Shown: positions 8,402 through 16,704 of the stretch, in pieces | How the letters are laid out: each line of letters starts with the position of its first letter | How positions within the stretch are numbered: the first letter of the stretch is position 1 | Assembly (NCBI GenBank): GCA_020344395.1 | Contig: CP070824.1 | Location: 1,288,679 to 1,323,770, forward strand | DNA from: Candidatus Zixiibacteriota bacterium | GTDB taxonomy: Bacteria > Zixibacteria > MSB-5A5 > GN15 > FEB-12 | DNA length: 35,092 bases | Direction: 5' to 3' | The notes under the pieces: model-generated | What the model saw: only the letters and a program-made list of their open reading frames with translations | Databases searched by the model: none | What the model was told of the DNA's origin: nothing | Translations under genes and position numbers: made by a program

Positions 8402-8417
8402 GGTTTCACGTGAAACC
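8402..8417. promoter_or_regulatory. parS: Second parS-type site (two outer mismatches)
   Basis: GGTTTCACGTGAAACC is a perfect 16-bp palindrome with the 14-bp parS core GTTTCACGTGAAAC intact; only the outermost base of each arm differs from consensus. It lies in the mnmE-mnmG intergenic gap. ParB would probably still bind it, perhaps more weakly than the site at 6346. Confidence 0.85.
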
Positions 8418-8478
8418 TAATTCAAAGGTATAGGTCAGCCGTCAAGCCGGAGATTGCGCACCGGGCGGTTATACCACT

Positions 8479-9834
8479 CTATTTGCCTATACAGAATTTC
8501 GAGAATATCCGACCCAGCAGTTCTTCGGTGTAGATCCGGCCAGTGATCTCGTCCAAGGCTGACGTGGCCTGCCTGAGATCAAACACCACCAGTTCGGGTG
8601 ATTCACCTGCAACCAGGTTCTTTCGGGCCCGTCTCAGATCCCGGAGGGCCTGTCCAAGTTTCCCTTTGTGCCTGGCCGATGTTACTACCAACCCAGAGGT
8701 CATGTCAGGCATATGCGATTCTATGGCCTCAACCAGTTTAGTTTTCAGGCGAGTAATACCCCTTCCGGATTTACATGATGTAATGACGGTTGAAGAGCTT
8801 ACGGTCGAATCTATTTTCCGTACCAGATCTTTCTTTGTCTGCTGTATTAGGTCGATCTTGTTTAGTAGCAACAATATAGGTATTTTCGGCAGCTCTGTCA
8901 GGTCATGCCTCAGTAATGACGGCCACGTCTTTCTCGAAAGATCGACCATCCATATTATAAGGTTGGCTTCGGATATCATTTCCTCGGCTCGCGCCTGACC
9001 AGCCTTCTCAATACTCCCGCCAAGCTGGCGGAGTCCGGCGGTGTCTATCAGGTTTACCGGGAAGCCTGACAGTTCGATCCATTCAGACAGATAATCCCTG
9101 GTAGTCCCGGCTGTTCCGGTTACGATGGCCCGCTCCTGGCGCAAAAGCAGATTGAAAAGAGATGATTTGCCTGCATTGGGCCGGCCCCCGATTACCACCC
9201 GAAACCCCTCATTAATAATGCGCCCTCCGTCGTAACTCTGCTCCAGCCTGGCGATTTTTTGTTCGATGCTCGTGATTCTGGCCAGGCTGGCGGCGTTGTC
9301 CGATTCCCCGTCTTCCTCCAGGAAATCGATTCCGGCCTCGATGTCGGCGATCACGGTCACAAGATCATCCCTGATCGTTTCAATATGCTCCGAATATGCT
9401 CCGAAGAGGTGCTCCCTACCAGCTTTCAGCGACGCTTCGGTGCTGGCCGAGATTACCTGGGCCACCGCCTCGGCTCTGGTCAGATCGATTCGTCCATGCA
9501 GGAAGGCCAGCTTGGTGAATTCACCCGGCTCGGCAGGGCGGGCACCGGAGCCGACCAGTTCGCCGAGAATGCGTCGGACAATCTGCTGCCCGCCATGGCA
9601 GAAGATCTCGACCTGATCAAGGCCGGTATAGGAGTGCTTTTCCGGCATGTAGACAGCAAGCACTTCATCGAGCTGCTCCCCGTCGGCACCGGTGAAGACG
9701 CCGTATCTCATCAGAAAGGGACGGAACTTCTCGGAAGGTTTTGCGGGTTTAAAATGCAGCTTAAGGAGTTCCAGGCTTCGCTTGCCGGCCAGTCGGAGAG
9801 CCGCCACTCCGCCCTCACCCGGCGGCGTAATCAC
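8479..9834 (-). CDS. mnmE: tRNA modification GTPase MnmE (N-terminus affected by a homopolymer)
   Basis: The continuous frame from GTG at 9834 gives 451 residues. It has the tetrahydrofolate-binding N-domain (GRIDLTRAEAVAQ near 114-126), G1 GRPNAGKS at 217-224, G3 DTAG, G4 NKID, and the C-terminal catalytic CIGK. MnmE pairs with MnmG in U34 tRNA modification. The conserved N-terminal sequence SDTIAAVITPPGEGG is encoded in frame upstream of this GTG, but no ATG, GTG or TTG opens that frame before the stop that lies in it upstream. A good GTG at 9890, overlapping the yidC stop, is one frame off, separated by a run of ten A. One added A (or two fewer) would restore a complete protein, so the true gene probably spans 8479-9890. 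Confidence 0.93.
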   Translation of the reverse strand: MITPPGEGGVAALRLAGKRSLELLKLHFKPAKPSEKFRPFLMRYGVFTGADGEQLDEVLAVYMPEKHSYTGLDQVEIFCHGGQQIVRRILGELVGSGARPAEPGEFTKLAFLHGRIDLTRAEAVAQVISASTEASLKAGREHLFGAYSEHIETIRDDLVTVIADIEAGIDFLEEDGESDNAASLARITSIEQKIARLEQSYDGGRIINEGFRVVIGGRPNAGKSSLFNLLLRQERAIVTGTAGTTRDYLSEWIELSGFPVNLIDTAGLRQLGGSIEKAGQARAEEMISEANLIIWMVDLSRKTWPSLLRHDLTELPKIPILLLLNKIDLIQQTKKDLVRKIDSTVSSSTVITSCKSGRGITRLKTKLVEAIESHMPDMTSGLVVTSARHKGKLGQALRDLRRARKNLVAGESPELVVFDLRQATSALDEITGRIYTEELLGRIFSKFCIGK

Positions 9835-9865
9835 TGCTGCTATGGTGTCGGACTCAGAAGAGACG

Positions 9866-9875
9866 TTTTTTTTTT
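9866..9875. repeat. A10/T10 homopolymer at the mnmE 5' end
   Basis: Ten consecutive T on the plus strand (A on the coding strand) lie between the plausible GTG start at 9890 and the first conserved MnmE residues. The run is the point where the reading frame fails. It may be an assembly error, phase-variable tract, or transcriptional slippage site. Confidence 0.9.
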
Positions 9876-9886
9876 CGAGGGTGAGG

Positions 9887-11602
9887 TCACGCTGTTTTCA
9901 CCTGCTTATTCTTGCCGCGGCGAAACACCAGGTAATCAAGCATGGAGAAAGCTGAGAAGCAGGTCCAGTAGAGCACCAGTCCGGCTGAGTAACTATAGAA
10001 TATGAAGCCCATGAAGAGCGGCATTATGTACAGGAGCGCTTTATTCTGCTGTGAAGCGCCCATGGTGAGTTTCTGAGATATAAACTGCATCACGACCATC
10101 AGGACAACGAGAATCATATATGGATCAGTCAGGCCTGTCGCTCCTTTGGACAGATCGTCAATGAACCACACAAACGGTGCGTCGCGCAGCAGGATGGTCG
10201 AGGAAAATACCCGGAACAGCGCTATCAGAAGCGGCATCTGGGGAAGGATCGGCAGACACCCGGAAAGCGGATTCACCCCATGCTTCTTGTAGAGCTTCAT
10301 CATCTCCTGGTTGAGCGCCTGCGGATTCTTTTTGTGCTTCTCCTTGAGCTTCTCGATTCGGGGCTGAAGCTCCTTCATGGCGTTCATCGACTTGAACGAC
10401 TTGAGGGAGAGCGGCAGCGTGACGACCTTTATCAGGAACGCGAAAAGGATAATTACAAGACCGTAGTTGGGAATTCCTGCATAGAGAATAGGCAGAAGCC
10501 AGATTATAAAATATGCAAACGGCTTTATCAGGATGCCCACCACTGGCGTGGTTCCAATGTCGAGCATGTCCTGCAGAGCAACGTCGTATTCGGCCAGCAG
10601 GAGATAATCAAGAGGCCCTACGACCACCCGAAAGCGATCATCAACATCACGACCATGCTCCAGATGCATTCTCAAGCCGGCGGTAATATCGCGCCTCTCG
10701 ACAGTGCCGGCAGGTGTGCTGATCTCTGTTTTCCGGCCCTGGGCCCGCACCGCTTCGGCCTGTTTCTCCTGAGGGATCATCACCGCGGTGAAATACTTTG
10801 ATCTTACCCCGGCCCAGGTTGCATCACCCTCTTCTACCTGATTAAGAGTGCCGTTGTCGAAGTCATCCAGCGTAACTCTTGACCCGGCCTGCATTGCCAC
10901 GGCCTGCATTGCGTCGTAGTCGGTGCCGGGATCCGGTTCAGTGACCCCAAGCGGGGTGTTCCAATCCAGAGTATAGAAGCGTTCGAAACCGAATGTACCG
11001 ATACCGTTCACTCGCAGTCTGAAATCAAAGTGGTATGTGTCCGGATAAAAGACAAACGTCCTGATGATCTCTCCGCCGTCGGGAGAGCGGTAGGTGTAAT
11101 TGAGCTCCAGGTATGAACTGGTTACATCATACGTCCCCGGAACGCGGTCAGCCTGATAGCGCAGGGGGGAGGTAGAAAAACGGTCATCGGCAAACTTTGC
11201 CTCCGGAGTTGCGGCCACTGCATCGGGCAACATCTCAATCGGTCGCCCGTCACGATAGGTGTACTCGTTGAGGATCATGGAGACCGGTCCACCGCCCAGA
11301 CTGACCAGTGTGACCGCATACTTTCCGGTTCTGACAACGATCGTATCAACCGGCAGCGTGTCCGACAACATAACCGCGGCAGGTTCCACCGCGGGTTCGG
11401 TGGCAGGCGGCGGCTCGGAAATCCTCTGGCTGTCTGCGGGCAGAGTCTCTGTAGGAGGAGCGGCGGTGTAAACAGTATCTACAGTAGTACCGGGTTCCGG
11501 CTGGGCCGGTGCCTGGACAATCCCGAAGAACTCCAGAATCTGCCAATAGAAGAGTATGGCGACCAGCAGCAGGATGATAATGGGGAGAGTTTTCTTATCC
11601 AA
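9887..11602 (-). CDS. yidC: Membrane protein insertase YidC
   Basis: A 571-residue protein of the long diderm type. It has an N-terminal transmembrane anchor (about 7-27), a Pro/Thr-rich linker, a large periplasmic beta domain (about 75-330), and the conserved insertase core from about 350 to the end. Typical core stretches are 'SLKSFKSMNAMKELQP', 'KLYKKHGVNPLSGCLPILPQ' and the final hydrophobic hairpins before a basic tail (RRGKNKQVKTA). YidC inserts and folds inner-membrane proteins, alone or with SecYEG. The start is a TTG at 11602 with GAGG about 9 nt upstream. It follows yidD after 52 nt, and its stop overlaps the likely mnmE start. Confidence 0.97.
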   Translation of the reverse strand: MDKKTLPIIILLLVAILFYWQILEFFGIVQAPAQPEPGTTVDTVYTAAPPTETLPADSQRISEPPPATEPAVEPAAVMLSDTLPVDTIVVRTGKYAVTLVSLGGGPVSMILNEYTYRDGRPIEMLPDAVAATPEAKFADDRFSTSPLRYQADRVPGTYDVTSSYLELNYTYRSPDGGEIIRTFVFYPDTYHFDFRLRVNGIGTFGFERFYTLDWNTPLGVTEPDPGTDYDAMQAVAMQAGSRVTLDDFDNGTLNQVEEGDATWAGVRSKYFTAVMIPQEKQAEAVRAQGRKTEISTPAGTVERRDITAGLRMHLEHGRDVDDRFRVVVGPLDYLLLAEYDVALQDMLDIGTTPVVGILIKPFAYFIIWLLPILYAGIPNYGLVIILFAFLIKVVTLPLSLKSFKSMNAMKELQPRIEKLKEKHKKNPQALNQEMMKLYKKHGVNPLSGCLPILPQMPLLIALFRVFSSTILLRDAPFVWFIDDLSKGATGLTDPYMILVVLMVVMQFISQKLTMGASQQNKALLYIMPLFMGFIFYSYSAGLVLYWTCFSAFSMLDYLVFRRGKNKQVKTA

Positions 11603-11654
11603 ACCTTGGGTCCTCGTCGCTTCCTATGCTATACGTCCCGTGGCCAACGAATAT

Positions 11655-11918
11655 TCACTTGACCGGATCGTAACCTCCTTCGTGCCACGGATGGCACCGG
11701 AGCACGCGCTTGAGTGCCATGATGCTCCCTCCGATGGCGCCATGTTTCCTCAGTGCTTCCTCTGCATACCGGGAACACGTCGGTTCGTAACGGCAATCGT
11801 TGCCGAAGACAGGGGAGAGGGTGTACCTGTACAGGTGAATCAGAAAAATCAGTGGAAAAACGGTAATCTTCCTGATACTAACTCTGAGCGCTAAGCTTTT
11901 CAAATACTCCTGTAACAT
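11655..11918 (-). CDS. yidD: Membrane protein insertion efficiency factor YidD
   Basis: An 87-residue protein matching YidD: an amphipathic N-terminal helix (FPLIFLIHLYRYTLSP), the conserved CRYEPTCSRYAEEAL segment with two Cys, and 'RVLRCHPWHEGGYDPV' at the C-terminus. It assists YidC or Sec insertion at the inner membrane face. The ATG at 11918 overlaps rnpA by 41 nt; a TTG at 11903, preceded by AGGAG, would shorten the overlap and give the more usual length. The order rnpA-yidD-yidC is canonical. Confidence 0.93.
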   Translation of the reverse strand: MLQEYLKSLALRVSIRKITVFPLIFLIHLYRYTLSPVFGNDCRYEPTCSRYAEEALRKHGAIGGSIMALKRVLRCHPWHEGGYDPVK

Positions 11919-12258
11919 CCGATCTGATCTGTTCGAGGGTCAGTGGCGCCGTTGAGGCTACCGGCAGGATCAGCATCTTCCCCTGGCACCGCAACGCACT
12001 TCTGGATAATCGAATAGCCTCTCTGAAGATCCGCTTGACCCGATTACGCTGCACGGCCGAGCCGGCTCTTTTGGAGAGCAGAATGGCATAGCGGAACTCG
12101 GTGTTTTCCCTCCACACCAGGGTAAAATAATTCCCCGCAAAGCGATGGCCTTTCTTGAGGAGCTCGGAAATCTCGGCCCGGCTCTTCAGGCTCAGGCTTC
12201 GGGGGAGCCTATCGTTTCCCTGCAATCTTGACAGACAGCCGCTTTCTGCCCTTGGCAC
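11878..12258 (-). CDS. rnpA: Ribonuclease P protein component
   Basis: Up to 126 residues, with the RnpA signature [14 protein letters not shown] at about 69-82 and a basic surface. The protein binds the catalytic RNase P RNA and helps 5' maturation of tRNA precursors. The longest frame begins at ATG 12258, inside rpmH (50-nt overlap in another frame). Family members usually begin close to '[13 protein letters not shown]', so a TTG at 12225 is an alternative, but even that overlaps rpmH by 17 nt. The rpmH-rnpA overlap resembles the out-of-frame overlaps described in some other bacteria. Confidence 0.94.
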   Translation of the reverse strand: MPRAESGCLSRLQGNDRLPRSLSLKSRAEISELLKKGHRFAGNYFTLVWRENTEFRYAILLSKRAGSAVQRNRVKRIFREAIRLSRSALRCQGKMLILPVASTAPLTLEQIRSDVTGVFEKLSAQS

Positions 12259-12361
12259 GACGGCGGGCCAAAATCTTCCTGCCGCCCTTGGTGGCCATCC
12301 GCTTACGAAAACCGTGATCGTTTACTCTTTTGCGGTTTGACGGCTGATACGTTCTTTTCAT
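12209..12361 (-). CDS. rpmH: Large ribosomal subunit protein bL34
   Basis: A 50-residue highly basic protein, [18 protein letters not shown]..., ending with SVKIAGKR and TAG at 12211-12209. The sequence is unmistakably bL34, including '[23 protein letters not shown]'. An AAGGTG Shine-Dalgarno sits 8 nt upstream of the ATG. It is the first gene of the long minus-strand operon and is preceded by a good sigma-70-type promoter. Confidence 0.97.
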   Translation of the reverse strand: MKRTYQPSNRKRVNDHGFRKRMATKGGRKILARRRAKGRKRLSVKIAGKR

Positions 12362-12392
12362 ACTTACAACACCTTCCGGAAATCAGCCAGAG

Positions 12393-12420
12393 AATATACG
12401 GAAATAGAGATATTCGTCAA
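12393..12420 (-). promoter_or_regulatory. Promoter of the rpmH operon
   Basis: On the minus strand TTGACG (12420-12415) and TATATT (12398-12393) are separated by 16 nt. The leader to the rpmH ATG is about 25-30 nt. This is the best housekeeping promoter seen in the left half of the window. Confidence 0.7.
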
Positions 12421-12533
12421 GGTATTTATCGGTCGGAAGGGCGGTCGCAGGGGAGAGCAGCCCGCGGCTTCGGCCAACATCACGACCTGAAGTTTTCAGT
12501 TTACGACTGCCTGCCTCTGTCATACTATCAGAT

Positions 12534-13466
12534 ATGGGCCGACTTCTGGAAAACATCTCGAACTTGCTGGAATATTTTGGTATTCGGTCCGGGAGCTACT
12601 ACCATTCTGAGCCAGCAATAGCTTACAATTCAAGCGACCCGATGCCCTACTACCTGGATCAAACCAGGAGGGCCGTATTCGAAGGGCCCAGCACAGAAGA
12701 CGGCTTGCCTCTTTACCGCCATCCGGAGGGACTGGAGGTACTGCCGGTCATGATTACTGCCTGGGGACTGGGGCACATTGATGTCTACCGCCGCACCGGA
12801 AGCAACGAATCCCTGGATTTGATCAGATCGTGTGCTTCGTGGCTGGTTAAGCACCAGCAGGACAACGGCGCCTGGCTCAACGGGCTGCCTGCGGCCAAGT
12901 TCGGCTTGACCACGCCACACGTCTCAGCCATGACGCAGGGCCTGGCCATATCATTCCTGCTGCGTGCCGGCCGAATCCTGGGTGAGCCGAAGCACACGAC
13001 TGTTTCGGTCAAGGCCCTGGGGCCTTTTGCGCGGAGCATTCAGGATGACGGGGTTACTTCTCGCAACCCGGAGGGTCCGTTCTACGAAGAGTACCCGGGC
13101 GTCCCAACCCGGCATGTTCTGAATGGTTTCATATTCGCGATGTTGGGATTGCATGATCTGGTACGATTTGAAGATGTCAGGCAGGCGGCAGAACTTTTTG
13201 CTGAAGGTCTCACGACCCTGAAATCCTGGCTGCCCCGTTTCGACCTCGGCTACTGGTCGCTTTATCACATACCGGAATCTCCCAGGAATCCGGCCACCAT
13301 ACCGTATCACCGGCTGCATGTCAGTCAGTTGAAGATTCTGCATGCCATAACGGGAGATGAGATCTTTGCTGAATATCACGAAAGGTGGAACGGCTACCTG
13401 GAAAGCCGCTTCAATGCGCTGCGCACCCTTCCGGCAAAGCTGAACTGGATCTTACGTGCCCGTTAG
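12534..13466 (+). CDS. D-glucuronyl C5-epimerase C-terminal domain protein
   Basis: A 310-residue protein made almost entirely of an (alpha/alpha)-barrel-like domain of the C5-epim_C family. Recognisable blocks are 'WLVKHQQDNGAWLNG' (about 103-117), 'HVSAMTQGLAISFLLRA' (129-145), EEYPG at 185-189 and 'HVLNGFIFAMLGLHDL' (194-209). In heparan and alginate-like pathways these enzymes epimerise D-glucuronate to L-iduronate within a polymer. No signal peptide is visible, so this one may be cytoplasmic, like some bacterial members. It is transcribed divergently from rpmH and convergently with a glycosyltransferase 26 bp downstream. No clear Shine-Dalgarno precedes the ATG. The substrate is not known. 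Confidence 0.8.
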   Translation: MGRLLENISNLLEYFGIRSGSYYHSEPAIAYNSSDPMPYYLDQTRRAVFEGPSTEDGLPLYRHPEGLEVLPVMITAWGLGHIDVYRRTGSNESLDLIRSCASWLVKHQQDNGAWLNGLPAAKFGLTTPHVSAMTQGLAISFLLRAGRILGEPKHTTVSVKALGPFARSIQDDGVTSRNPEGPFYEEYPGVPTRHVLNGFIFAMLGLHDLVRFEDVRQAAELFAEGLTTLKSWLPRFDLGYWSLYHIPESPRNPATIPYHRLHVSQLKILHAITGDEIFAEYHERWNGYLESRFNALRTLPAKLNWILRAR

Positions 13467-13491
13467 AACGATTTCGTGACCGTGTCAGTTG

Positions 13492-14574
13492 TCATCGTTT
13501 TTCCAATATCGAAATGACAGCCGGCTTCAACTGTTCATCCAGGGCTTGTGTGAAATCATCCCATGTGGGCAGCATAAGGGCACGCTTACGAGCGGCGTCG
13601 CCGAGGCGCGAGCAGAGGCTTTCATCCTCATACAATCGGATGACAGCTCTGGCGATGGCCGCTTCGTCTGCCGGGGGCACAGCCAGACCATTCGCACCAT
13701 CCTCGAGCAGTTCCGGGATCCCGCCCACCGAGCTGGCCACCGAGGGAAGCCCATAACCGAACGCTTCAGCCAGTGACATGCCATATCCTTCGGCCAGCGA
13801 CGGCATAACAAAAGCCGAAGCATGGCGATAGAGCCCGGACAGCGTCTCCCGGTCACAGAAGCCGTGGAAGATAATTCTGTCGCCGAGACCTTCTCGGGAT
13901 ATCAGTTTCTTGACCTGATCAGCGTAGTACGGTTCCTGGTGCCTGCCTCCGGCCACATCCAACAGGATATTTCGGTCGCGCAGCAGGCTCATTGCTTTGA
14001 CGGCGTAGATCAGGCCCTTCACCCGCGAGCACTCGCCGACGTACAGCAGTCGAAAATGTCTCGCCGGCGTTTCCGTCCGGGCCGGCGCGGTCTCAGGCGG
14101 GATCATTTCGGTTCCCGGTCGCGCGACTGCGACGGCGGCGTCGGGTCGTACCCGTTCCGTGGCAAGCGAGGCTGTGAACTCAGAGTTGCAGATCACAATG
14201 TTGGCGAATCGAAACAGAAACTTCTCGAAATGCCTAGTGAGAAGCCTCCGGGCCGCAGACCGACTGAAGCACGAAGGCGGTACCGACTGGACAATCAGGG
14301 CAAGCGAGCCGCCGTGCTTCAGGTGCAACCTTGCTGCAAAGTAGTTTCTGGTGGCCGATGAAATGTCAGTGATCAGAAGCCGTGGCCTCGATTGTCTCAC
14401 GGAACGAAGGCAATACTGCGCGCGTTTCCATGCATTGTTGAGGTCATCCGGCAGGCGTGGTAATGACTCCGGCGTCACGTGCTCGAAGCGTGACAGGAGA
14501 TAAGAATGAAATCTGGCAACATACGCCTCGCCTCCGCGTCTGCAGTCTCGACCGAACTCAAGCAACTGTATCAA
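13492..14574 (-). CDS. Glycosyltransferase family 4 (GT-B fold)
   Basis: A 360-residue GT-B enzyme. The N-terminal acceptor domain covers about 1-165. The donor-binding domain covers about 173-340, with 'LLYVGECSRVKGL' at its entry and the retaining GT4 E-x7-E pattern in AEGYGMSLAEAFGYGLPSVA (E262 and E270). It should transfer a sugar from a nucleotide donor to a lipid-linked or polymer acceptor on the cytoplasmic face. The start is a TTG at 14574 with GAGGTGA just upstream, 8 nt after the MurJ-like stop, so the two are co-transcribed. With the flippase and the C5-epimerase it points to a surface polysaccharide. Confidence 0.9.
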   Translation of the reverse strand: MIQLLEFGRDCRRGGEAYVARFHSYLLSRFEHVTPESLPRLPDDLNNAWKRAQYCLRSVRQSRPRLLITDISSATRNYFAARLHLKHGGSLALIVQSVPPSCFSRSAARRLLTRHFEKFLFRFANIVICNSEFTASLATERVRPDAAVAVARPGTEMIPPETAPARTETPARHFRLLYVGECSRVKGLIYAVKAMSLLRDRNILLDVAGGRHQEPYYADQVKKLISREGLGDRIIFHGFCDRETLSGLYRHASAFVMPSLAEGYGMSLAEAFGYGLPSVASSVGGIPELLEDGANGLAVPPADEAAIARAVIRLYEDESLCSRLGDAARKRALMLPTWDDFTQALDEQLKPAVISILEKR

Positions 14575-14582
14575 GGGTCACC

Positions 14583-16142
14583 TCAGTTATCCGGCGTCAG
14601 TCTTTTCCGGAGCGTGCGCCAGATATCGGCCGGTTCCGTCAGACGTGACAGATGGGCTATTATTACGTAAAGAACCAATCCGGGTAGTCCGATGCACAGG
14701 AGACGGCCCACGCGGGACAGGAAAGTATAGCTCTCCGGCTCGGGCCACAACCTGCACAGGCCCAACCACGCTACGACGGCAAGGGCAAGCGGCAGTATCG
14801 TTCTTGAGACAAAGAGCCCTAAAGGGCGGCCGAGTTTCAGATTTGCAGATCGGCTCAGGTGAAAAGTCATGAATGCGAAACCAAACACCCAGGCAAGAGT
14901 AGAAGCCAGGGCCAGACCATTGTGTCCCATAAGCGAAACCAGGAGAAGACTGGTCATTACCTTGACCGCCAGCATCGCAAGCAAGATCGAACCCAGTTGA
15001 GACAGCGCCCGGTGGGCATAATATATTCGCATCTGGTAAATATACACGGAATACAGAGCTATACCCAGTGCATACCATCGGACGGGACCGGCTGTAAGTT
15101 CTGTTGAGGCAGTGTCGAATATCCCTCGTTCAAACGCTAATTTGACGATATCCTGCGAGAAGACGACCATCCCGGCCGCTACAAACAACATGACAAAGAG
15201 GATAGCGCGCACCGAGCGTGTGTAGAGTTGCCCCAGCTTATCCACCTCGGCGGATTCAGCAAGGTCGCTGATCCAGGGGAAGGAAGCATGCGAAAAGGCG
15301 ACAACAACAATCCCGGTGGGCAGCATGCACAAGAAGGTTGCATAGCGAAGGGCTGCAATCTGGCCCTCGCCGAGGAAACGGGTGGCAAGGTAACGATCCA
15401 CGGCCGGGTAGATAAAAGATATTAGCTCGATTGCGGCTACCGTGGCGGCCAGGCCAAGCAGGGGAATAACCGACCGGCTATTCGTTTTCGGACCGGCAGG
15501 GGTTATAATCCTCAGGCTCATGTAGCCGTTCAGCAGAAGCAGCGTTGCCGAACCGGCCAGCCAGCCGATAGCCAGAGCTTCAATCTCCAGGCGACCGCAC
15601 AGCATCAGAACGCTTGCCAGCACTACCAGATTCATGATGATCGGAGCTATCGCTGGCACCACAAAGTGCTTGCGAGCGTGCAGCCAGCCGCGGAAGTATG
15701 CTTCCAGCCCGCGGAACAGAACCACCCAGGAGAGAATCCCGAAGAGGCGCTCACCGAGAAAGCGCTGTGATTCCGGCTGGTCCGGGGCTAAAAGCGACAG
15801 AAGAGAACCGCGAAAGACAAAAATCGCAAGCGACAGCAGACCGAATCCAACTGAGAAAAACAGCAGCCCTCGTCTGAATGTCGCGGCCTCATTACTCTCA
15901 GTGCCGCGGATATTGGCCAGCCACGGAATGATCGCGGTTGGAAGAGCCGCGAATATGACAAAGCTGAGCAGTTCGGGTATGGTAAAGGCCAGAACGAAGG
16001 TGTCGAAAGTGGCCGAGGTCCCAAAATAGCCCGCGATAGTTGCTTCCCGTGCGAAGCCGACAAATCGCCCCAGCAAATTAGCGGAAATCGTCACCACCGA
16101 GGCACCCACCAGTGACTGTTTCAGTAAACGCGACGCCAACAT
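14583..16142 (-). CDS. MurJ/MviN-type lipid-linked oligosaccharide flippase
   Basis: A 519-residue polytopic membrane protein with about 14 hydrophobic segments. 'SANLLGRFVGFAREATIAGYFG' at the start and 'FRGWLHARKHFVVPAIAPIIMN' near 150-172 are MurJ-superfamily hallmarks. MurJ flips lipid II; relatives flip other undecaprenyl-linked sugars. Because it is coupled to a glycosyltransferase, export of an exopolysaccharide or O-antigen-like unit is as likely as peptidoglycan synthesis. No strong Shine-Dalgarno is visible before the ATG at 16142. The upstream NUDIX gene ends 8 nt earlier, so it may be in the same transcript. Confidence 0.87.
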   Translation of the reverse strand: MLASRLLKQSLVGASVVTISANLLGRFVGFAREATIAGYFGTSATFDTFVLAFTIPELLSFVIFAALPTAIIPWLANIRGTESNEAATFRRGLLFFSVGFGLLSLAIFVFRGSLLSLLAPDQPESQRFLGERLFGILSWVVLFRGLEAYFRGWLHARKHFVVPAIAPIIMNLVVLASVLMLCGRLEIEALAIGWLAGSATLLLLNGYMSLRIITPAGPKTNSRSVIPLLGLAATVAAIELISFIYPAVDRYLATRFLGEGQIAALRYATFLCMLPTGIVVVAFSHASFPWISDLAESAEVDKLGQLYTRSVRAILFVMLFVAAGMVVFSQDIVKLAFERGIFDTASTELTAGPVRWYALGIALYSVYIYQMRIYYAHRALSQLGSILLAMLAVKVMTSLLLVSLMGHNGLALASTLAWVFGFAFMTFHLSRSANLKLGRPLGLFVSRTILPLALAVVAWLGLCRLWPEPESYTFLSRVGRLLCIGLPGLVLYVIIAHLSRLTEPADIWRTLRKRLTPDN

Positions 16143-16150
16143 AACGCGAT

Positions 16151-16702
16151 CTATATCAGTTCTGCAACCGTTTCGTGAAGAGCCGCTCGGTAATGAAGTC
16201 CGCCGATGTCCGACCTTCGCATGATCTTCCCGAAGGTCTCGAACTCGCTGAGAGAGGCCAGTTTCACCTCGGCAATTTCCTCGTGGTCGGTGTACTCGAA
16301 GTCACCGTTGAGATAATCGGCAGTGAACACAAAGGAGCGCCAGTAGATACTGCCTGTAACACATCGAAAATCAACTTCGGTGCGCAAAATGAAGCGGTCC
16401 AGTTGGATCTCAACCCCCGCCTCTTCATTGACCTCGCGCCTGATTCCCTCATGGAAATCCTCACCGGGCTTCAGCCCACCCGAAGGCGCCCGGTACAGAC
16501 CGGCCGGGTAGAACGGCTTGGCAATCACAACATAGCTGTCACCCTTGCGGATATACAGGGTTACATCATGGTTCCGACCGTGCGTTTGAGACGCGTGGAT
16601 ACGGTTGTACTCCTTCTCGGTGATGTCGATGGTGAAGCTTGCTCTGGATGGTACCCCGTACCGCCGTTCCATCTGCCGGATCATCTTCTCAGTGACATAC
16701 AT
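16151..16702 (-). CDS. NUDIX hydrolase
   Basis: A 183-residue protein with a complete Nudix box, GGLKPGED...REVNEEAGV, at about residues 75-97, within an alpha/beta/alpha sandwich. Such enzymes hydrolyse nucleoside diphosphates linked to another moiety; the substrate cannot be told from sequence. The N-terminal ~45 residues are an extension before the Nudix domain. The ATG at 16702 lies 2 nt beyond the stop of the upstream M24 peptidase; a TTG at 16708 overlapping that stop is the alternative. Tight spacing implies co-transcription with the peptidase. Confidence 0.9.
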   Translation of the reverse strand: MYVTEKMIRQMERRYGVPSRASFTIDITEKEYNRIHASQTHGRNHDVTLYIRKGDSYVVIAKPFYPAGLYRAPSGGLKPGEDFHEGIRREVNEEAGVEIQLDRFILRTEVDFRCVTGSIYWRSFVFTADYLNGDFEYTDHEEIAEVKLASLSEFETFGKIMRRSDIGGLHYRAALHETVAELI

Positions 16703-16704
16703 CG

